64,000 bases of DNA from Candidatus Amarobacillus elongatus (GCA_016703545.1 JADJBX010000003.1:62001-126000); one strand, 5' to 3'. Positions 18,055 through 27,245 are shown, numbered from the stretch's first letter. The notes: generated by a model not told the origin, from the sequence alone. A program made the numbers and translations.

Positions 18055-19193
18055 ATGGCGTTCGTACTGCGAGGGGGCACGGTCTGGGACGGCCGGTCCG
18101 ATACCGCGAGCGAGGCCGCCGTTGCCGTCGATAGCGTCATCGCCGGCAGCGCCGGCCCGGGTGAGAACATCGACATCAGCGGCTGCACCGTCGTCCCCGG
18201 GTTGATGGAGGCGCACGCGCACCTCTGCTTCAACGGTGAGCCGAACTGGCGCCAGGTGTACGACGCCGATTCGCCCGTGCGCATGGCCCTGCGGATGGCC
18301 GGCAACGGCCGCACCATGCTCGAAGCGGGCATCACCACCGTGCGCGACCTCGGAGCGCCCACGGCCACCTCCATCGAGGTCCGCGACGCCTTCGCGAAGG
18401 GTCTCGTCGCGGGACCGGACCTGCTCGTCGCGGGTGCGCCCATCACCACCACGGGCGGCCATTGCCACTTCATGGGGGGCGAGGCCGACGGCGAGCTCGA
18501 AGTACGCCGTGCCGTGCGCGAACGCGTGAAGGCCGGCTGCGACTGGATCAAGGTCATGGCCACGGGCGGCAACATGACGCGCGGCACGAACACCCTCGCC
18601 GCGCAGTACACCGTCCCCGAGCTGCGCGCCTGCATCGAGGAGGCCCACCGCCTGCGCGTGCGGGTGGCCGCACACTGCCACGGTACGGCCGGCATCCGCG
18701 CCGCCGTCGAGGCCGGCGTCGACATGCTCGAGCACTGCTCCTTCACCGGCGAAGGCCGCATCGATTTCGATCCCGCGGTCGTCGATGCGATCGCCGCGAA
18801 GGGGATCATCGTCTCGCCCACGGTCTCGATCGGGTGGCGGAAATGGGCCGACGACGGACTCCGGCGCGCCCGTGCGGACGCCCTCAAGACGATGTGCGCG
18901 CGCGGCTGCAAGGTGATTATGAGCACCGACTGCGGCATCCCCGGGGTACCCCACGCGGCGCTCGCCGGCGCCCTCGACGTGCTCTCGAGTACGCCGCGAT
19001 GCCACCGGTGGAGGCGCTCAAGCTCGCCACCAGCCGGGCCGCCGAGCTGCTGGACCTGCCGGATCGCGGCGTCATCGCCGAAGGCAAGCGCGCCGACCTC
19101 CTCGTCGTCGAGGGGGACCCGCTGTCGGACCTGCTGGCGCTGCGGCGCGTGCGGCTCGTGGTGAAGGCCGGCGAGATCGTGTTTCGCCGCTGA
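18055..19193 (+). CDS. Amidohydrolase family protein (imidazolonepropionase-like), frameshifted near 3' end
   Basis: A metal-dependent TIM-barrel hydrolase. MEAHAHLCF is the first metal-binding His pair; AAHCHGTAG, HCSFTGEG and MSTDCGIPG provide further metal or active-site residues. The C-terminal end (AAELLDLPDRGVIAEGKRADLLVVEGDP) is in another frame; a one-base insertion around 18985-18987 joins GALDVLS to EYAAMPPVEALKLATS. It is similar to Xaa-Pro dipeptidase/imidazolonepropionase-like amidohydrolases, substrate unknown. It starts a plus-strand run that includes npdG and cofE, but a role with F420 is not shown. Confidence 0.85.
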
Positions 19194-19292
19194 ACCCGTC
19201 ATGGCGCGAATGCTCGCCTGCGACCAACCCGGCCTGCTGATAGACTCGCCCACCGTGGGCGCGCGCGCCCGACACTTCCGAGAGGATCACGC

Positions 19293-19943
19293 ATGAAACT
19301 CGCATTCGTCGGGGGCACCGGCCCGGAAGGCCTGGGGCTCGCGATGCGCATGGCACACGCCGGCCACGAAGTCGCCATCGGGTCGCGCTCGACCGAACGC
19401 GGCGAGGAGGGCGCGGCGAAGGTCCGCGAGGTCGTGCCCTCGGCCGTCGCCACGGGCGGCGCCAACGCCGACGTCGTCGGCGATGCCGACGTCGTGTTCC
19501 TGACGTTCCCCTACAGCGGCCAGCACGACACGCTCGCCGCACTCGGCGCGCTGCTCGATGGCAAGATCGTCTGCAACGTCGTCGCCCCGCTGGAGTTCGA
19601 GAAGGGCATCGGCGCCGTAGCGCTGAACGTGCCCGGCGCGAGCGCGGCGCAGGAGGCGGCGGCACAGCTCCCGGCCGCGCGCGTCGTCTCGGCCTTCCAG
19701 AACATGAGCGCCGAAAAGCTCATGGAGATCGACCACGAGATCGACTGCGATGTCCTCGTGTGCGGGCGTGACGCCGAGGCGAAGCAGGTTGTCATCGGGC
19801 TTGCGAACCAGATCGCGGGCGTGCGCGGCGTCGATGCCGGTGGGCTCTCCCAGAGCCGCTACGTCGAAATGCTCACCTCGCTCCTCATCAACCTCAACCG
19901 CAAGTACAAGACGCAGACGAGCGTCCGCATCGTCGGGCTCTAG
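19293..19943 (+). CDS. npdG: NADPH-dependent F420 reductase
   Basis: A 216-residue Rossmann protein that exchanges hydride between NADP(H) and coenzyme F420. It has the N-terminal MKLAFVGGTGPEGLGLAMR dinucleotide motif and GSRSTERG for the NADP phosphate. The later VSAFQNMSAEKL and the C-terminal MLTSLLINLNRKYK are typical of NpdG. A TAGACT box at 19241-19246 may be its -10 and GAGAGGATC its ribosome-binding site. cofE follows 8 bases later, supporting a role in F420 metabolism. Confidence 0.93.
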   Translation: MKLAFVGGTGPEGLGLAMRMAHAGHEVAIGSRSTERGEEGAAKVREVVPSAVATGGANADVVGDADVVFLTFPYSGQHDTLAALGALLDGKIVCNVVAPLEFEKGIGAVALNVPGASAAQEAAAQLPAARVVSAFQNMSAEKLMEIDHEIDCDVLVCGRDAEAKQVVIGLANQIAGVRGVDAGGLSQSRYVEMLTSLLINLNRKYKTQTSVRIVGL

Positions 19944-19951
19944 GAGGACAC

Positions 19952-20704
19952 ATGCCTGGACTGCAGGTTTTCGGTATCCCCGGCCTCCCGGAGGTCGAGA
20001 ACGGCGCGGACCTTGGCGCGCTCATCCTCGAGGCGGCGGCCGCGGCCGGGACGCCGCTGGAGAGCGGCGACGTCGTCGTCGTGACCTCCAAGATTGTCTC
20101 GAAGGCCGAGGGCCAGACCGTCGAGCTGGCCGACGTCGAGGTCTCGCCCTTCGCGCGGCAATACGCCGAGCGGATGGAGAAGGACCCCGCGATCGTGGAG
20201 CTGGTGCTGCGCCAATCGAAGCGCGTGGTGCGCCAGGTCGGGCCCATCCTCATCACCGAGACCCACCACGGCTTCATCTGCGCGAACGCCGGCGTCGACC
20301 AGTCGAGCTCGGGCGCCCATGGCCGGGCGGTTCTGCTGCCGGCCGACCCCGACGCGAGCTGCCGCGGCATTCGCGCCACCTTCGCGGCCCGTGGCGTCGA
20401 TGCGGCGGTCATTGTCTCGGACACGTTCGGCCGCCCGTGGCGCGAGGCGCAGACCGACATCGCCATCGGTATCGCCGGCATGGACCCCGTCTTCAGCTAT
20501 ATCGGGCAGGTAGACCCGCACGGCCACGAGTTCCGCGTGCAGGCGCTCTGCGTCGCCGACGAGCTGGCGGGCGCGGCGGAACTGGTGAAGGGCAACCTCA
20601 GCCGCGTGCCCGTCGCCGTCATCCGCGGGTACGCGTGGGAGCGCAACGACGACGCCTCGATGCGGTCCATCATCCGCGATAGCGAGCGCGACCTGTTCCG
20701 CTGA
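19952..20704 (+). CDS. cofE: Coenzyme F420-0:L-glutamate ligase
   Basis: A 250-residue GTP-dependent ligase that adds gamma-linked glutamates to F420-0. Signatures include SGDVVVVTSKIVSKAEG near the N-terminus, ETHHGFICANAGVDQSS and VIVSDTFGRPWREAQTDIAIG. It is the single-domain archaeal/chloroflexal form (no C-terminal FbiB nitroreductase domain). It follows npdG closely. Other F420 genes (cofC, cofD, fbiC) are not in this window. Confidence 0.96.
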   Translation: MPGLQVFGIPGLPEVENGADLGALILEAAAAAGTPLESGDVVVVTSKIVSKAEGQTVELADVEVSPFARQYAERMEKDPAIVELVLRQSKRVVRQVGPILITETHHGFICANAGVDQSSSGAHGRAVLLPADPDASCRGIRATFAARGVDAAVIVSDTFGRPWREAQTDIAIGIAGMDPVFSYIGQVDPHGHEFRVQALCVADELAGAAELVKGNLSRVPVAVIRGYAWERNDDASMRSIIRDSERDLFR

Positions 20705-20727
20705 CGGGCGTTCAAACCCGGGAGTGC

Positions 20728-20743
20728 TAGAGTGGGCGCCGTG
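20728..20743 (+). promoter_or_regulatory. Probable marR promoter, possibly leaderless
   Basis: TAGAGT at 20728-20733 is a -10-like box. An in-frame GTG occurs at 20741, about 7 bases later, where transcription would start, so a leaderless message starting at GTG is possible; the ATG at 20765 is the alternative. Confidence 0.4.
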
Positions 20744-20764
20744 AGACCAGGGCACGGGGGCGGT

Positions 20765-21259
20765 ATGACGCAGGCCATCGCAGACGACGCTATCGAGAAA
20801 GCCGCGCACCACCTTGGGTACGCCACCACCATGTTCGATCCCCTGCGCTTCCGCGCCTGGGCCGAACTTGGCCTCACGACGGCCCAGCTCCGGGTGATGT
20901 TCCTGCTGCGCGATATGCCCGGGGTCACGGCCGGCGAACTCGCCACCCGCCTCAAGGTCACCCCGCCCACCATCTCGGGGATCGTCGACCGGCTCGTCCG
21001 GTTGGAGCTCGTGCGGCGCGAATTCGACCCCGCCGACCGGCGGCTCGTTCGCAACCATCTGACGGCCGATGGGAGCGCCGCCTGCAGCCGCCTCGAACGG
21101 GGCGCGGACCTCTTCACCCATCGGATCATGCGCGAAATGGCGCCCGCCGACCTCGACGCCCTGACCCGTGGCCTCGAGGCGTTCATCGAAGCAAGCAAAC
21201 TCGTCGCGCGGATCGACCCGGACCTTGCCCGCCGCGCGTGGGCCGGAGAAGCAGAATGA
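20765..21259 (+). CDS. MarR-family transcriptional regulator
   Basis: About 165 residues. The winged helix-turn-helix shows LGLTTAQLRVMFLLRD, AGELATRLKVTPPTISGIVDRLVR and the beta-wing RREFDPADRRLVRNHLT. Such proteins dimerise and usually repress nearby genes in response to small phenolic or oxidative signals. The start is an ATG; a GTG eight codons upstream is in frame and may be used. It overlaps the following histidine phosphatase gene by ATGA. What it controls is unknown; the adjacent cofE/npdG genes are candidates. Confidence 0.9.
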   Translation: MTQAIADDAIEKAAHHLGYATTMFDPLRFRAWAELGLTTAQLRVMFLLRDMPGVTAGELATRLKVTPPTISGIVDRLVRLELVRREFDPADRRLVRNHLTADGSAACSRLERGADLFTHRIMREMAPADLDALTRGLEAFIEASKLVARIDPDLARRAWAGEAE

Positions 21260-21969
21260 CCCCGAAGCGCGTTCGCACCATGGACCTCGAGGATCCCTTC
21301 GTCGCATCGTTCGAGGGGATGTGCGAGCTGCTCCTCGTCCGCCACGGCGAACAGCAGTTCCGCGACAACATCCCGCTCGGTGAGGCCCTGGATGCGCCGC
21401 TCTCGGACCTCGGGTGGCGGCAGGCCCGCGCCGTGGGCGAACGCCTGAAGGACGCCCGCCTCGGCGCCGTCTATTGCAGCCCGCTCCAGCGCGCGCACAA
21501 CACCGCCATCGAAATCGCCAAACACCACGGCCTCGAACCCGTGATCGACGCCGAACTGAGCGAGATCGATCTCTGGAAGAACGCGCCACAGGACAAGGGG
21601 CTGCTGGACCTCTACAGCCGGGACGAGCTGGTTGCGGTGTACCGCGAAGTGGCCGCCACGCGCCGGCACTCAGCCTACCCCTACTGCGAGGATGCCGACG
21701 CCTTCCGCGACCGCGTCGTGTCCGCCATCGACCGGGTCATCGCCGCCAACATCGGCCAGCGCGTGGTGGTCGCCTGCCACGGCGGGGTCATCAACGCCTA
21801 CCTCGCGCACCTTCTGAAGTCCGCCTACGACCACCTTGTCTCGGTCCACCACACGTCGATAACCGTCGTGCGGGCGGCGGATACGCGCCGCGAGCTGCTG
21901 ACCATCAACGACTACGCCCACGTCATGCCCATCCAGAGCTCGCGCGGGTCGCTGAACGCGTCGCGCTAG
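21256..21969 (+). CDS. Histidine phosphatase family protein
   Basis: About 237 residues with the phosphohistidine signature LLVRHGEQQF near the N-terminus, a second Arg in YCSPLQRAHNTA, and the proton-donor/second catalytic His in VVVACHGGVIN. The family covers phosphoglycerate mutases, phosphatases such as CobC, and regulatory phosphatases; the substrate cannot be decided. The ATG overlaps the marR TGA stop (ATGA), so the two are translationally coupled. No signal peptide. Confidence 0.9.
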   Translation: MTPKRVRTMDLEDPFVASFEGMCELLLVRHGEQQFRDNIPLGEALDAPLSDLGWRQARAVGERLKDARLGAVYCSPLQRAHNTAIEIAKHHGLEPVIDAELSEIDLWKNAPQDKGLLDLYSRDELVAVYREVAATRRHSAYPYCEDADAFRDRVVSAIDRVIAANIGQRVVVACHGGVINAYLAHLLKSAYDHLVSVHHTSITVVRAADTRRELLTINDYAHVMPIQSSRGSLNASR

Positions 21970-21978
21970 GAGCCGCCC

Positions 21979-22344
21979 TTGGGGACGTACCGGCCCGGCA
22001 TGAAACTCTGGATCGAGGGCGATGGCGGCCTCGTCATGTCCGATTACCGCGTGCGGCTGCTGCAACTGGTCGAGGACCGCGGATCGCTCGCGAAAGCGGC
22101 CACGACGATGGGGCTCTCGTACCGGCGCGCCTGGGGCAAGGTGAAGGAGCTCGAGGCGAATCTCGGCTTCCCGTTGGTCACGAGCGAAGTGGGCGGCGCC
22201 GGCGGCGGCCACACCAGCCTCACGCCGCGCGCCCGCGAACTGGTCGGCGCCTACAACCGCCTGCAGGCCCGCCTCGAGGCTGCCATGGAGACCGCCTTCC
22301 GCGAGGAGTTCGACGGGCTCGCTCCCGGCGCTCCGGAACCCTGA
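21979..22344 (+). CDS. ModE-like winged helix DNA-binding protein
   Basis: About 121 residues. GDGGLVMSDYRVRLLQLVEDRGSL and MGLSYRRAWGKVKELE match the N-terminal DNA-binding domain of ModE and related LysR-like regulators. The TOBE (molybdate-binding) domains of full ModE are absent, so it is a stand-alone DNA-binding domain. The frame opens with a TTG; the Met at MKLWIEGDGG (about residue 8) is an alternative. It follows the histidine phosphatase after 9 bases. A role in molybdate or molybdopterin regulation is only suggested by family. Confidence 0.78.
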   Translation: MGTYRPGMKLWIEGDGGLVMSDYRVRLLQLVEDRGSLAKAATTMGLSYRRAWGKVKELEANLGFPLVTSEVGGAGGGHTSLTPRARELVGAYNRLQARLEAAMETAFREEFDGLAPGAPEP

Positions 22345-22440
22345 TTCGCCGCACGAACCCGTGGTAATTCGAGCGTGATGCGTCTGTTGATTGCATGGCG
22401 ATCGTATATCCTCTGTCCGACTTACGGGGAGGGTCCGCTC

Positions 22441-23493
22441 ATGCTTGCGCGGTTCATTCTGACGGCGACGGCAATCGCCAGCCTTTCACTCTTCGCGGCC
22501 TGCGGAGGAGGCGGTGATGACGACGACAACACCGGAGACACCGGCGGCGATGCGACCGCGGCGCCAACATCGGCGCCCACGCAACCGAAGGAGCTCACGC
22601 CGCAGGAGATCGTCGCGGCGATGACCCAGTCCGTCGTCCACATCAAGGCGACCTACCCCGAAGGCGTCGGTGGGGGCAGCGGCATCGTCTGGGAGGATGG
22701 CACGCACATCCTCACCAACGCCCACGTCGTCACCGGCGCCGGCTCCATCAAGGTGATCGACCCCAAGGACGGCCGCCAGATCAGCGCGAAGGTCGTGGCG
22801 CAGAGCCCCTGCGACGACGTGGCGCTGCTCGAAGTCGAACGCGGCAACTTCACCGCCGCGAAGATCGGCGACAGCACGAAGCTGGCCGCGGGCGAGGCGG
22901 TTGTCGCGCTGGGCTTCCCCGGCACCGTCACCGACCAGGGTTCGGACAAGCTGACCATCACTCGCGGCATCGTCAGCAAGACCGCCGAGACCATCGACGG
23001 GTACAACGACCTCATCCAGACCGACGCCGCGATCAACCCGGGGAATAGCGGCGGCCCGCTCATGAACATGAAGGGCGAAGTCATCGGCATCAACACCCTC
23101 TCCGTGCGCTCGAAGCAGGGCCAGAACTACGCCATCTCCATCGGGGAGGCGAAGTTCGTCGCCGAGAAGCTCAAGAAGGGCAAGAACATCAACTGGATCG
23201 GCGCCCGCCTCGAGCAGAACTACCAGGGCCTCGCGCAGCAGCTGAATATCAAGCTCGCCTACACCGACGGCATCGTCATCACCGGTATTGACACGGGCAG
23301 CCCGGCGGCGAAGGCCAACCTCGGCTACTCCGACCTCATCTACTACGTCGACAACGTCAACGTGCCCACCGTCGGCGCGTTCTGCGATGTCCTTCGCTCG
23401 CGCAAGGCCGGGGACAAGATCCGCATCGACATCACGCGCACCTACACCAACGGCAATCACGAGGACCTCTACGCGGAGGTCGTGCTGGAATAA
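22441..23493 (+). CDS. HtrA/DegP-like serine protease, lipoprotein
   Basis: About 350 residues. An N-terminal signal with lipobox (SLFAAC, Cys21) and an Asp/Gly/Thr-rich linker put it outside the membrane as a lipoprotein. The trypsin-like domain has catalytic His95 in LTNAHVV, Asp about 125 in CDDVALLEV, and Ser203 in INPGNSGGPL. A C-terminal PDZ domain (GIVITGIDTGSPAAKANLGYSDLI) closes the protein. Envelope quality control is the usual role. The start at 22441 is chosen because it begins the signal peptide and has GGGGAGGG upstream; an earlier Met at 22375 would put residues ahead of the signal. A TATATC near 22405 may be a -10. Confidence 0.92.
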   Translation: MLARFILTATAIASLSLFAACGGGGDDDDNTGDTGGDATAAPTSAPTQPKELTPQEIVAAMTQSVVHIKATYPEGVGGGSGIVWEDGTHILTNAHVVTGAGSIKVIDPKDGRQISAKVVAQSPCDDVALLEVERGNFTAAKIGDSTKLAAGEAVVALGFPGTVTDQGSDKLTITRGIVSKTAETIDGYNDLIQTDAAINPGNSGGPLMNMKGEVIGINTLSVRSKQGQNYAISIGEAKFVAEKLKKGKNINWIGARLEQNYQGLAQQLNIKLAYTDGIVITGIDTGSPAAKANLGYSDLIYYVDNVNVPTVGAFCDVLRSRKAGDKIRIDITRTYTNGNHEDLYAEVVLE

Positions 23494-23521
23494 CCCTACG
23501 GCTTCTTGTGTCGTCGCAGTG

Positions 23522-23553
23522 AACCGGCCGTCCGAAAGGGCGGCCGGTTTTCG
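23522..23553 (+). terminator. Intrinsic terminator after htrA-like gene
   Basis: A 12-bp stem (23522-23533 with 23538-23549, one G-U pair) and a GAAA loop, followed by TTCGTT. It is placed right after the protease stop. Confidence 0.85.
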
Positions 23554-23622
23554 TTGCGGATCTCCGCTTTTCCCCGCGGTGGCAAAGGGCTACGGTGGAT
23601 TATCGCGTTCCCTGGAGGGTGG

Positions 23623-25269
23623 ATGACCCCGCAAGCTGCCTCGCGGCCCCTTGGCGAGATGCTCACGCATCGCCAGAAGATGGTGCTGCTGACCACCCTG
23701 ATGCTCTCGATGTTCGTCGGCGCACTGGACCAGACGATCATGTCCACGGCCACCCCGAGCATCATCGCGGACCTCGGTGGGTTTGCGCTCCTGTCGTGGC
23801 TCTTCACCAGCTACATGCTCGCCTCGACCGTTGTCGTGCCCCTCGTGGGCAAGCTCTCGGACATGTTCGGCCGGCGGATCTTCCTGCTTGGCGGGCTGGT
23901 CATCTTCATGGCGTCGTCCGCCGCCTGTGGCGCCGCCCCTTCCATGATCGCGCTCATTCTCTTCCGCGCCGTGCAGGGCATCGGCGGCGGTCTCATTTTC
24001 GCCTCCGTCTTCTCCACCGTCGGCGACATCTTTCCGCCCGCCGAGCGCGGCAAGTACATGGGTCTCTTCACCGGTACCTTCAGCCTCGCCAGCATCCTCG
24101 GCCCAACCATCGGCGGCCTGCTCACGGACCACGTCGGTTGGCGCTGGGTGTTCTTCATCAACGTGCCGTTTGGCCTCGTCGCGATCCCGCTCATCTGGCG
24201 CAACCTCCCGCACACCGCCGCCTCCATGTCGCGCAAGATCGACTTCGGTGGCTCCATCCTGCTCTCGGTCTCGACCGTCTCGCTGCTTCTCGGCCTCGTC
24301 TGGGCGGAGGAGGAGTACGGCTGGGGCTCCGCGCAGACGCTCGGGCTCATCGCCACGGCCGTGGTGTTTGCCGCGCTCTTCGTTTTCCAGGAGAAGCGCC
24401 ACCCCGAGCCGATCATCCCGCTGGGGCTGTTCCGAAACCGCACCTTCCTCCTCGCGAACCTCGTCGTGTTCGCGCTCGGCGGCGGCATTTTCGGGACGGT
24501 AGCGTACCTGCCGGTATTCGTGCAGACGTCCCTCGGCGGATCGGCCACAACCTCCGGCCTGATCACCACGCCGCAGTCCCTCGGCATCCTGCTCACAAGC
24601 ATCGTGGGCGGACAGATCATCTCCCGGACGGGCCGGTACCGGTGGCTAACCATCATCGGCGCGTGCTTCATCCTCACCGCAACCCTGCTGCAGACGTCCC
24701 TCGGCGCGGGCAGCCCGAAGTGGCACATCAGCGTGTTCATGATCGTGATGGGCCTCGGCTTCGGCATGGTCATGCCCACAATGTCCGTCGTCATCCAGAA
24801 CGCTGTTTCGCACCAGTACCTTGGCGTGGCCACGAGCGCCCGCCAGTTCTTCATGCAGATTGGCCAGGTCCTTGGCACGGCCATCTTCGGTGTCGTCCTC
24901 GCCACCACCTACCAGTCGTCATTCGACAGCGAGCTCTCTCCCGAGGCGCGCACGCAGATCCCCGCGGCAACCCTCTCCCGCTTCGATGACCCCACGATGT
25001 CGCTCGACGAGCGCACGTTCGGGCAGGTGAAGGAGCAGGTTCGCGCGGTCCCCAACGGCGACGTGCTGCTCGACGACGCGCTCGATGCCCAGCGCGTCGC
25101 CGTTGCCGACGGCATTCACCGGCTGTTCCTGATCTCCGTCGCGATTGCTGTCTTCGGGCTCGCGATGACGCTGCTTTCGCGGGAACTCCCGTTGCGACGC
25201 GGCTTCGGCCCTGCCGCGGAGGGCGGCCCCCAGGGGTCGACAGCGCCCATCCCCGTGGACGCCCACTGA
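23623..25269 (+). CDS. MFS multidrug transporter, DHA2 (EmrB/QacA) family
   Basis: About 548 residues and about 14 hydrophobic helices. The DHA2 signatures are visible: ALDQTIMSTATPSI in helix 1, GKLSDMFGRR in the loop 2-3 motif A, and GPTIGGLLTDHVGWRWVFFIN in motif C and beyond. It exports hydrophobic toxins or drugs by proton antiport. An extra region between the last helices (SPEARTQIPAATLSRFDDP) is an extracytoplasmic loop. The ATG at 23623 is preceded by GGAGGG. It is convergent with fakA. Confidence 0.93.
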   Translation: MTPQAASRPLGEMLTHRQKMVLLTTLMLSMFVGALDQTIMSTATPSIIADLGGFALLSWLFTSYMLASTVVVPLVGKLSDMFGRRIFLLGGLVIFMASSAACGAAPSMIALILFRAVQGIGGGLIFASVFSTVGDIFPPAERGKYMGLFTGTFSLASILGPTIGGLLTDHVGWRWVFFINVPFGLVAIPLIWRNLPHTAASMSRKIDFGGSILLSVSTVSLLLGLVWAEEEYGWGSAQTLGLIATAVVFAALFVFQEKRHPEPIIPLGLFRNRTFLLANLVVFALGGGIFGTVAYLPVFVQTSLGGSATTSGLITTPQSLGILLTSIVGGQIISRTGRYRWLTIIGACFILTATLLQTSLGAGSPKWHISVFMIVMGLGFGMVMPTMSVVIQNAVSHQYLGVATSARQFFMQIGQVLGTAIFGVVLATTYQSSFDSELSPEARTQIPAATLSRFDDPTMSLDERTFGQVKEQVRAVPNGDVLLDDALDAQRVAVADGIHRLFLISVAIAVFGLAMTLLSRELPLRRGFGPAAEGGPQGSTAPIPVDAH

Positions 25270-25286
25270 CGGTGGTCGGCTGATAG

Positions 25287-26906
25287 CTACGGTTCGAGCG
25301 ACGCGATGAGCGGGTAAAGCGGCTGTCCGCCGTCGAGGCACTCCAGCTCGGCGGCGGGGAACGCCGTGCCAACGGCCTCGGTCACCGCGCCCGCGTCCGC
25401 GTCGCACTCGCGCCCGAGGTACACGGTGATGAGCCCGCCCTCCGCCGCCCCCGCCTTCCCGAGACCGTCGATCAGTGCCTCGAGCACGCTCCCGGTGGAC
25501 GCGACGAGTTCTCCGTTCACGAGCACGATCGCCTCGCCCGCCCTCACCGCCACGCCGCCCGCCGTCCGTGTGGCTCCCGCGGTCGTGACCTCCACCGTGG
25601 CGACGGAGGCCATGGCTCCGGTCATGGCGGCGGCGTTTTCGGCCACCGCTTTTCCCGTGTCGAAGGCGAGTGCGGCGGCGATGCCCTGCACGAGCGACGC
25701 GCTGGGCACAACCGTCAGCCGGCAGGACGTGAATTCGGCTGCCTGCTCCGCCGCGAGCCGCACGTTCTTGTGGTTCGGCAGGACGATGACTGCCGGAGCC
25801 CCGGTGGCATCGGCCGCGGCCGCGATTTCGCCCGCCGGTGGCTTCACGACCTCCCCGAGGTCCGCCACATGTGCGCCCATGCTCGCGAAGATCGCGTCGA
25901 ACCCTTCGCCCCTGCTCAGGGCGAGCAGCGCGATGCTGGCCGTGGCCCCGGATCCGCCCGCGCGGTAGCGCACGTGCTGCGCCGACATGTCGTCCACCTT
26001 GCGGCGCACGATCGCCCCGAACGTCCCGAGCGTTGCGAGCGCGGCCTCGGCGTCGTCCGCGTGCAGGTGGACGTGCACCGCCGCGGCATCGCCGACGACC
26101 ACGACCGAGCGGTTCGTACCCGCGCCCGCGGCCGTGCGAATGGCGTCCGTGTCGAGCGCGGTATCGCGGCGCTCGATGACGGCCTCCACGCAGAAGCCGA
26201 AATCGCCGCCGTGCGCGTCGCCGAGGGTGGCGAGCGGGCGGCCGGGTGCGGCCAGGGCGGGCACGGGCATCGGTTCGCCCCGCAGCGAGGCGAGCATTCC
26301 GCCCAGGATGACGCAGATGCCTTCGCCGCCGGAATCGGGCACGCCGGCTTCGCGCAGCGCCTCAAGCTGGTCCATGGTGGCGTCCTCCGCCCGCTCCGCG
26401 GCAGCCGCTGCCGCCGCGAGGACGGCCTCCGCTCGTGCGCCGGGGTCGCGGGCGATGGCCAGGACGGCGGCTTCGGCGGCCGCGCGCAGCACGGTTAGCA
26501 TCGTCCCCTCGACGGGATGGGCGACGGCCCGGTAGGCGCGCGCCGCGGATGCCGAGAGCGCGGCCGCGATCGCGGCGCCATCGAAGGCGCGCGCGTCGTC
26601 CAGCCCGTCCGCGAACCCGCGCATCGCCTGCGACAGGATGACCCCGGAGTTCCCCCGCGCGCCGTACAGCGCGCCGCGGGCAAGCCTCCGCGCGACCTCC
26701 GGGGCGGTCGTGGCGCCGGCGCCGGCGGCGACGGCTTCGCGCAGGGTCGCGGCCATGTTCGAACCCGTGTCGCCGTCGGGGACGGGGTAGACGTTGATGG
26801 CGTCGATGGCGGCGGCGGCGGCGGTGAGGGCGGCGGAAGCAGCTTCGAACGCCGCGAGGAGACGCTGTGCGCCGGGGTCCGGGGTGATGTCAGGGGATGT
26901 GGTCAC
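25287..26906 (-). CDS. fakA: DAK2/DegV-associated fatty acid kinase FakA-like protein
   Basis: A 539-residue, Ala-rich protein. The N-terminal DhaL (DAK2) domain carries NVYPVPDGDTGSNM, the ATP/Mg-binding Asp motif, plus GARGNSGVILSQ. The middle and C-terminal parts match the FakA/YloV family (EAGVPDSGGEGICVIL, HADDAEAALATLG, IVLPNHKNV). FakA phosphorylates fatty acids carried by a FakB (DegV) protein to feed phospholipid synthesis. A DegV-family gene lies about 1.1 kb away at 28028, which supports the pairing, and rpmB is divergent beside it. Acetyl-like substrates other than fatty acids are possible. Confidence 0.88.
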   Translation of the reverse strand: MTTSPDITPDPGAQRLLAAFEAASAALTAAAAAIDAINVYPVPDGDTGSNMAATLREAVAAGAGATTAPEVARRLARGALYGARGNSGVILSQAMRGFADGLDDARAFDGAAIAAALSASAARAYRAVAHPVEGTMLTVLRAAAEAAVLAIARDPGARAEAVLAAAAAAAERAEDATMDQLEALREAGVPDSGGEGICVILGGMLASLRGEPMPVPALAAPGRPLATLGDAHGGDFGFCVEAVIERRDTALDTDAIRTAAGAGTNRSVVVVGDAAAVHVHLHADDAEAALATLGTFGAIVRRKVDDMSAQHVRYRAGGSGATASIALLALSRGEGFDAIFASMGAHVADLGEVVKPPAGEIAAAADATGAPAVIVLPNHKNVRLAAEQAAEFTSCRLTVVPSASLVQGIAAALAFDTGKAVAENAAAMTGAMASVATVEVTTAGATRTAGGVAVRAGEAIVLVNGELVASTGSVLEALIDGLGKAGAAEGGLITVYLGRECDADAGAVTEAVGTAFPAAELECLDGGQPLYPLIASLEP

Positions 26907-26928
26907 GGGCTCCCAACGGGCGCGCGGT

Positions 26929-26958
26929 TTGGCCGCAAGCGCGGCCGCGTGCTAGCAT
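26929..26958 (+). promoter_or_regulatory. Probable rpmB promoter
   Basis: TTGGCC at 26929-26934 and TGC-TAGCAT with TAGCAT at 26953-26958 are separated by 18 bases, giving a -35/-10 pair (extended -10) ahead of rpmB. Confidence 0.5.
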
Positions 26959-26993
26959 TCACCTTCACGACCTTTTCAAACAAGGGACTCCTC

Positions 26994-27224
26994 ATGGCCC
27001 GTGACGATATCACTCGCGAGGCGTTGGGCCTCGAACCGATCAAGCCCGGCTGGGGCCGGCATATCCGCCACAAGCACGGCGGCCGCTGGGAGCGGAAGGC
27101 CGTGCACAAGAGCCGCATGTTCAAGCAGAACGTGCACAAGAAGCGCGTCTTCATCGACGGGCAGTGGGTGCGCGTGCCGCTGACCACCCGCGATATGCGG
27201 ACCCTGCTCAAGCAGCAGGCCTGA
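26994..27224 (+). CDS. rpmB: 50S ribosomal protein L28
   Basis: A 76-residue, strongly basic protein. The C-terminal MFKQNVHKKRVFIDGQWVRVPLTT and MRTL match the L28 core (beta strands contacting 23S rRNA). The N-terminal part (RDDITREALGLEPIKPGWG) is unlike the usual CYVTGK-type start of L28, and no zinc-binding cysteines are present. Location is good support, because L28 commonly neighbours fakA, degV and recG. The call rests mainly on the C-terminal half and context. Confidence 0.75.
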   Translation: MARDDITREALGLEPIKPGWGRHIRHKHGGRWERKAVHKSRMFKQNVHKKRVFIDGQWVRVPLTTRDMRTLLKQQA

Positions 27225-27245
27225 TCCCACAACCGCACGAACTCG

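Noticed and set aside
17977..19005. N-terminal extension of the aspS frame to 19005
   Set aside because: The extra residues are antisense to the amidohydrolase and do not resemble any aminoacyl-tRNA synthetase; AspRS begins at MLKDTY, 17976.
22375..22440. Earlier Met starts for the HtrA-like protease
   Set aside because: They place residues ahead of a clear lipoprotein signal; the start at 22441 gives a proper lipobox at Cys21 and has a G-rich ribosome-binding site.
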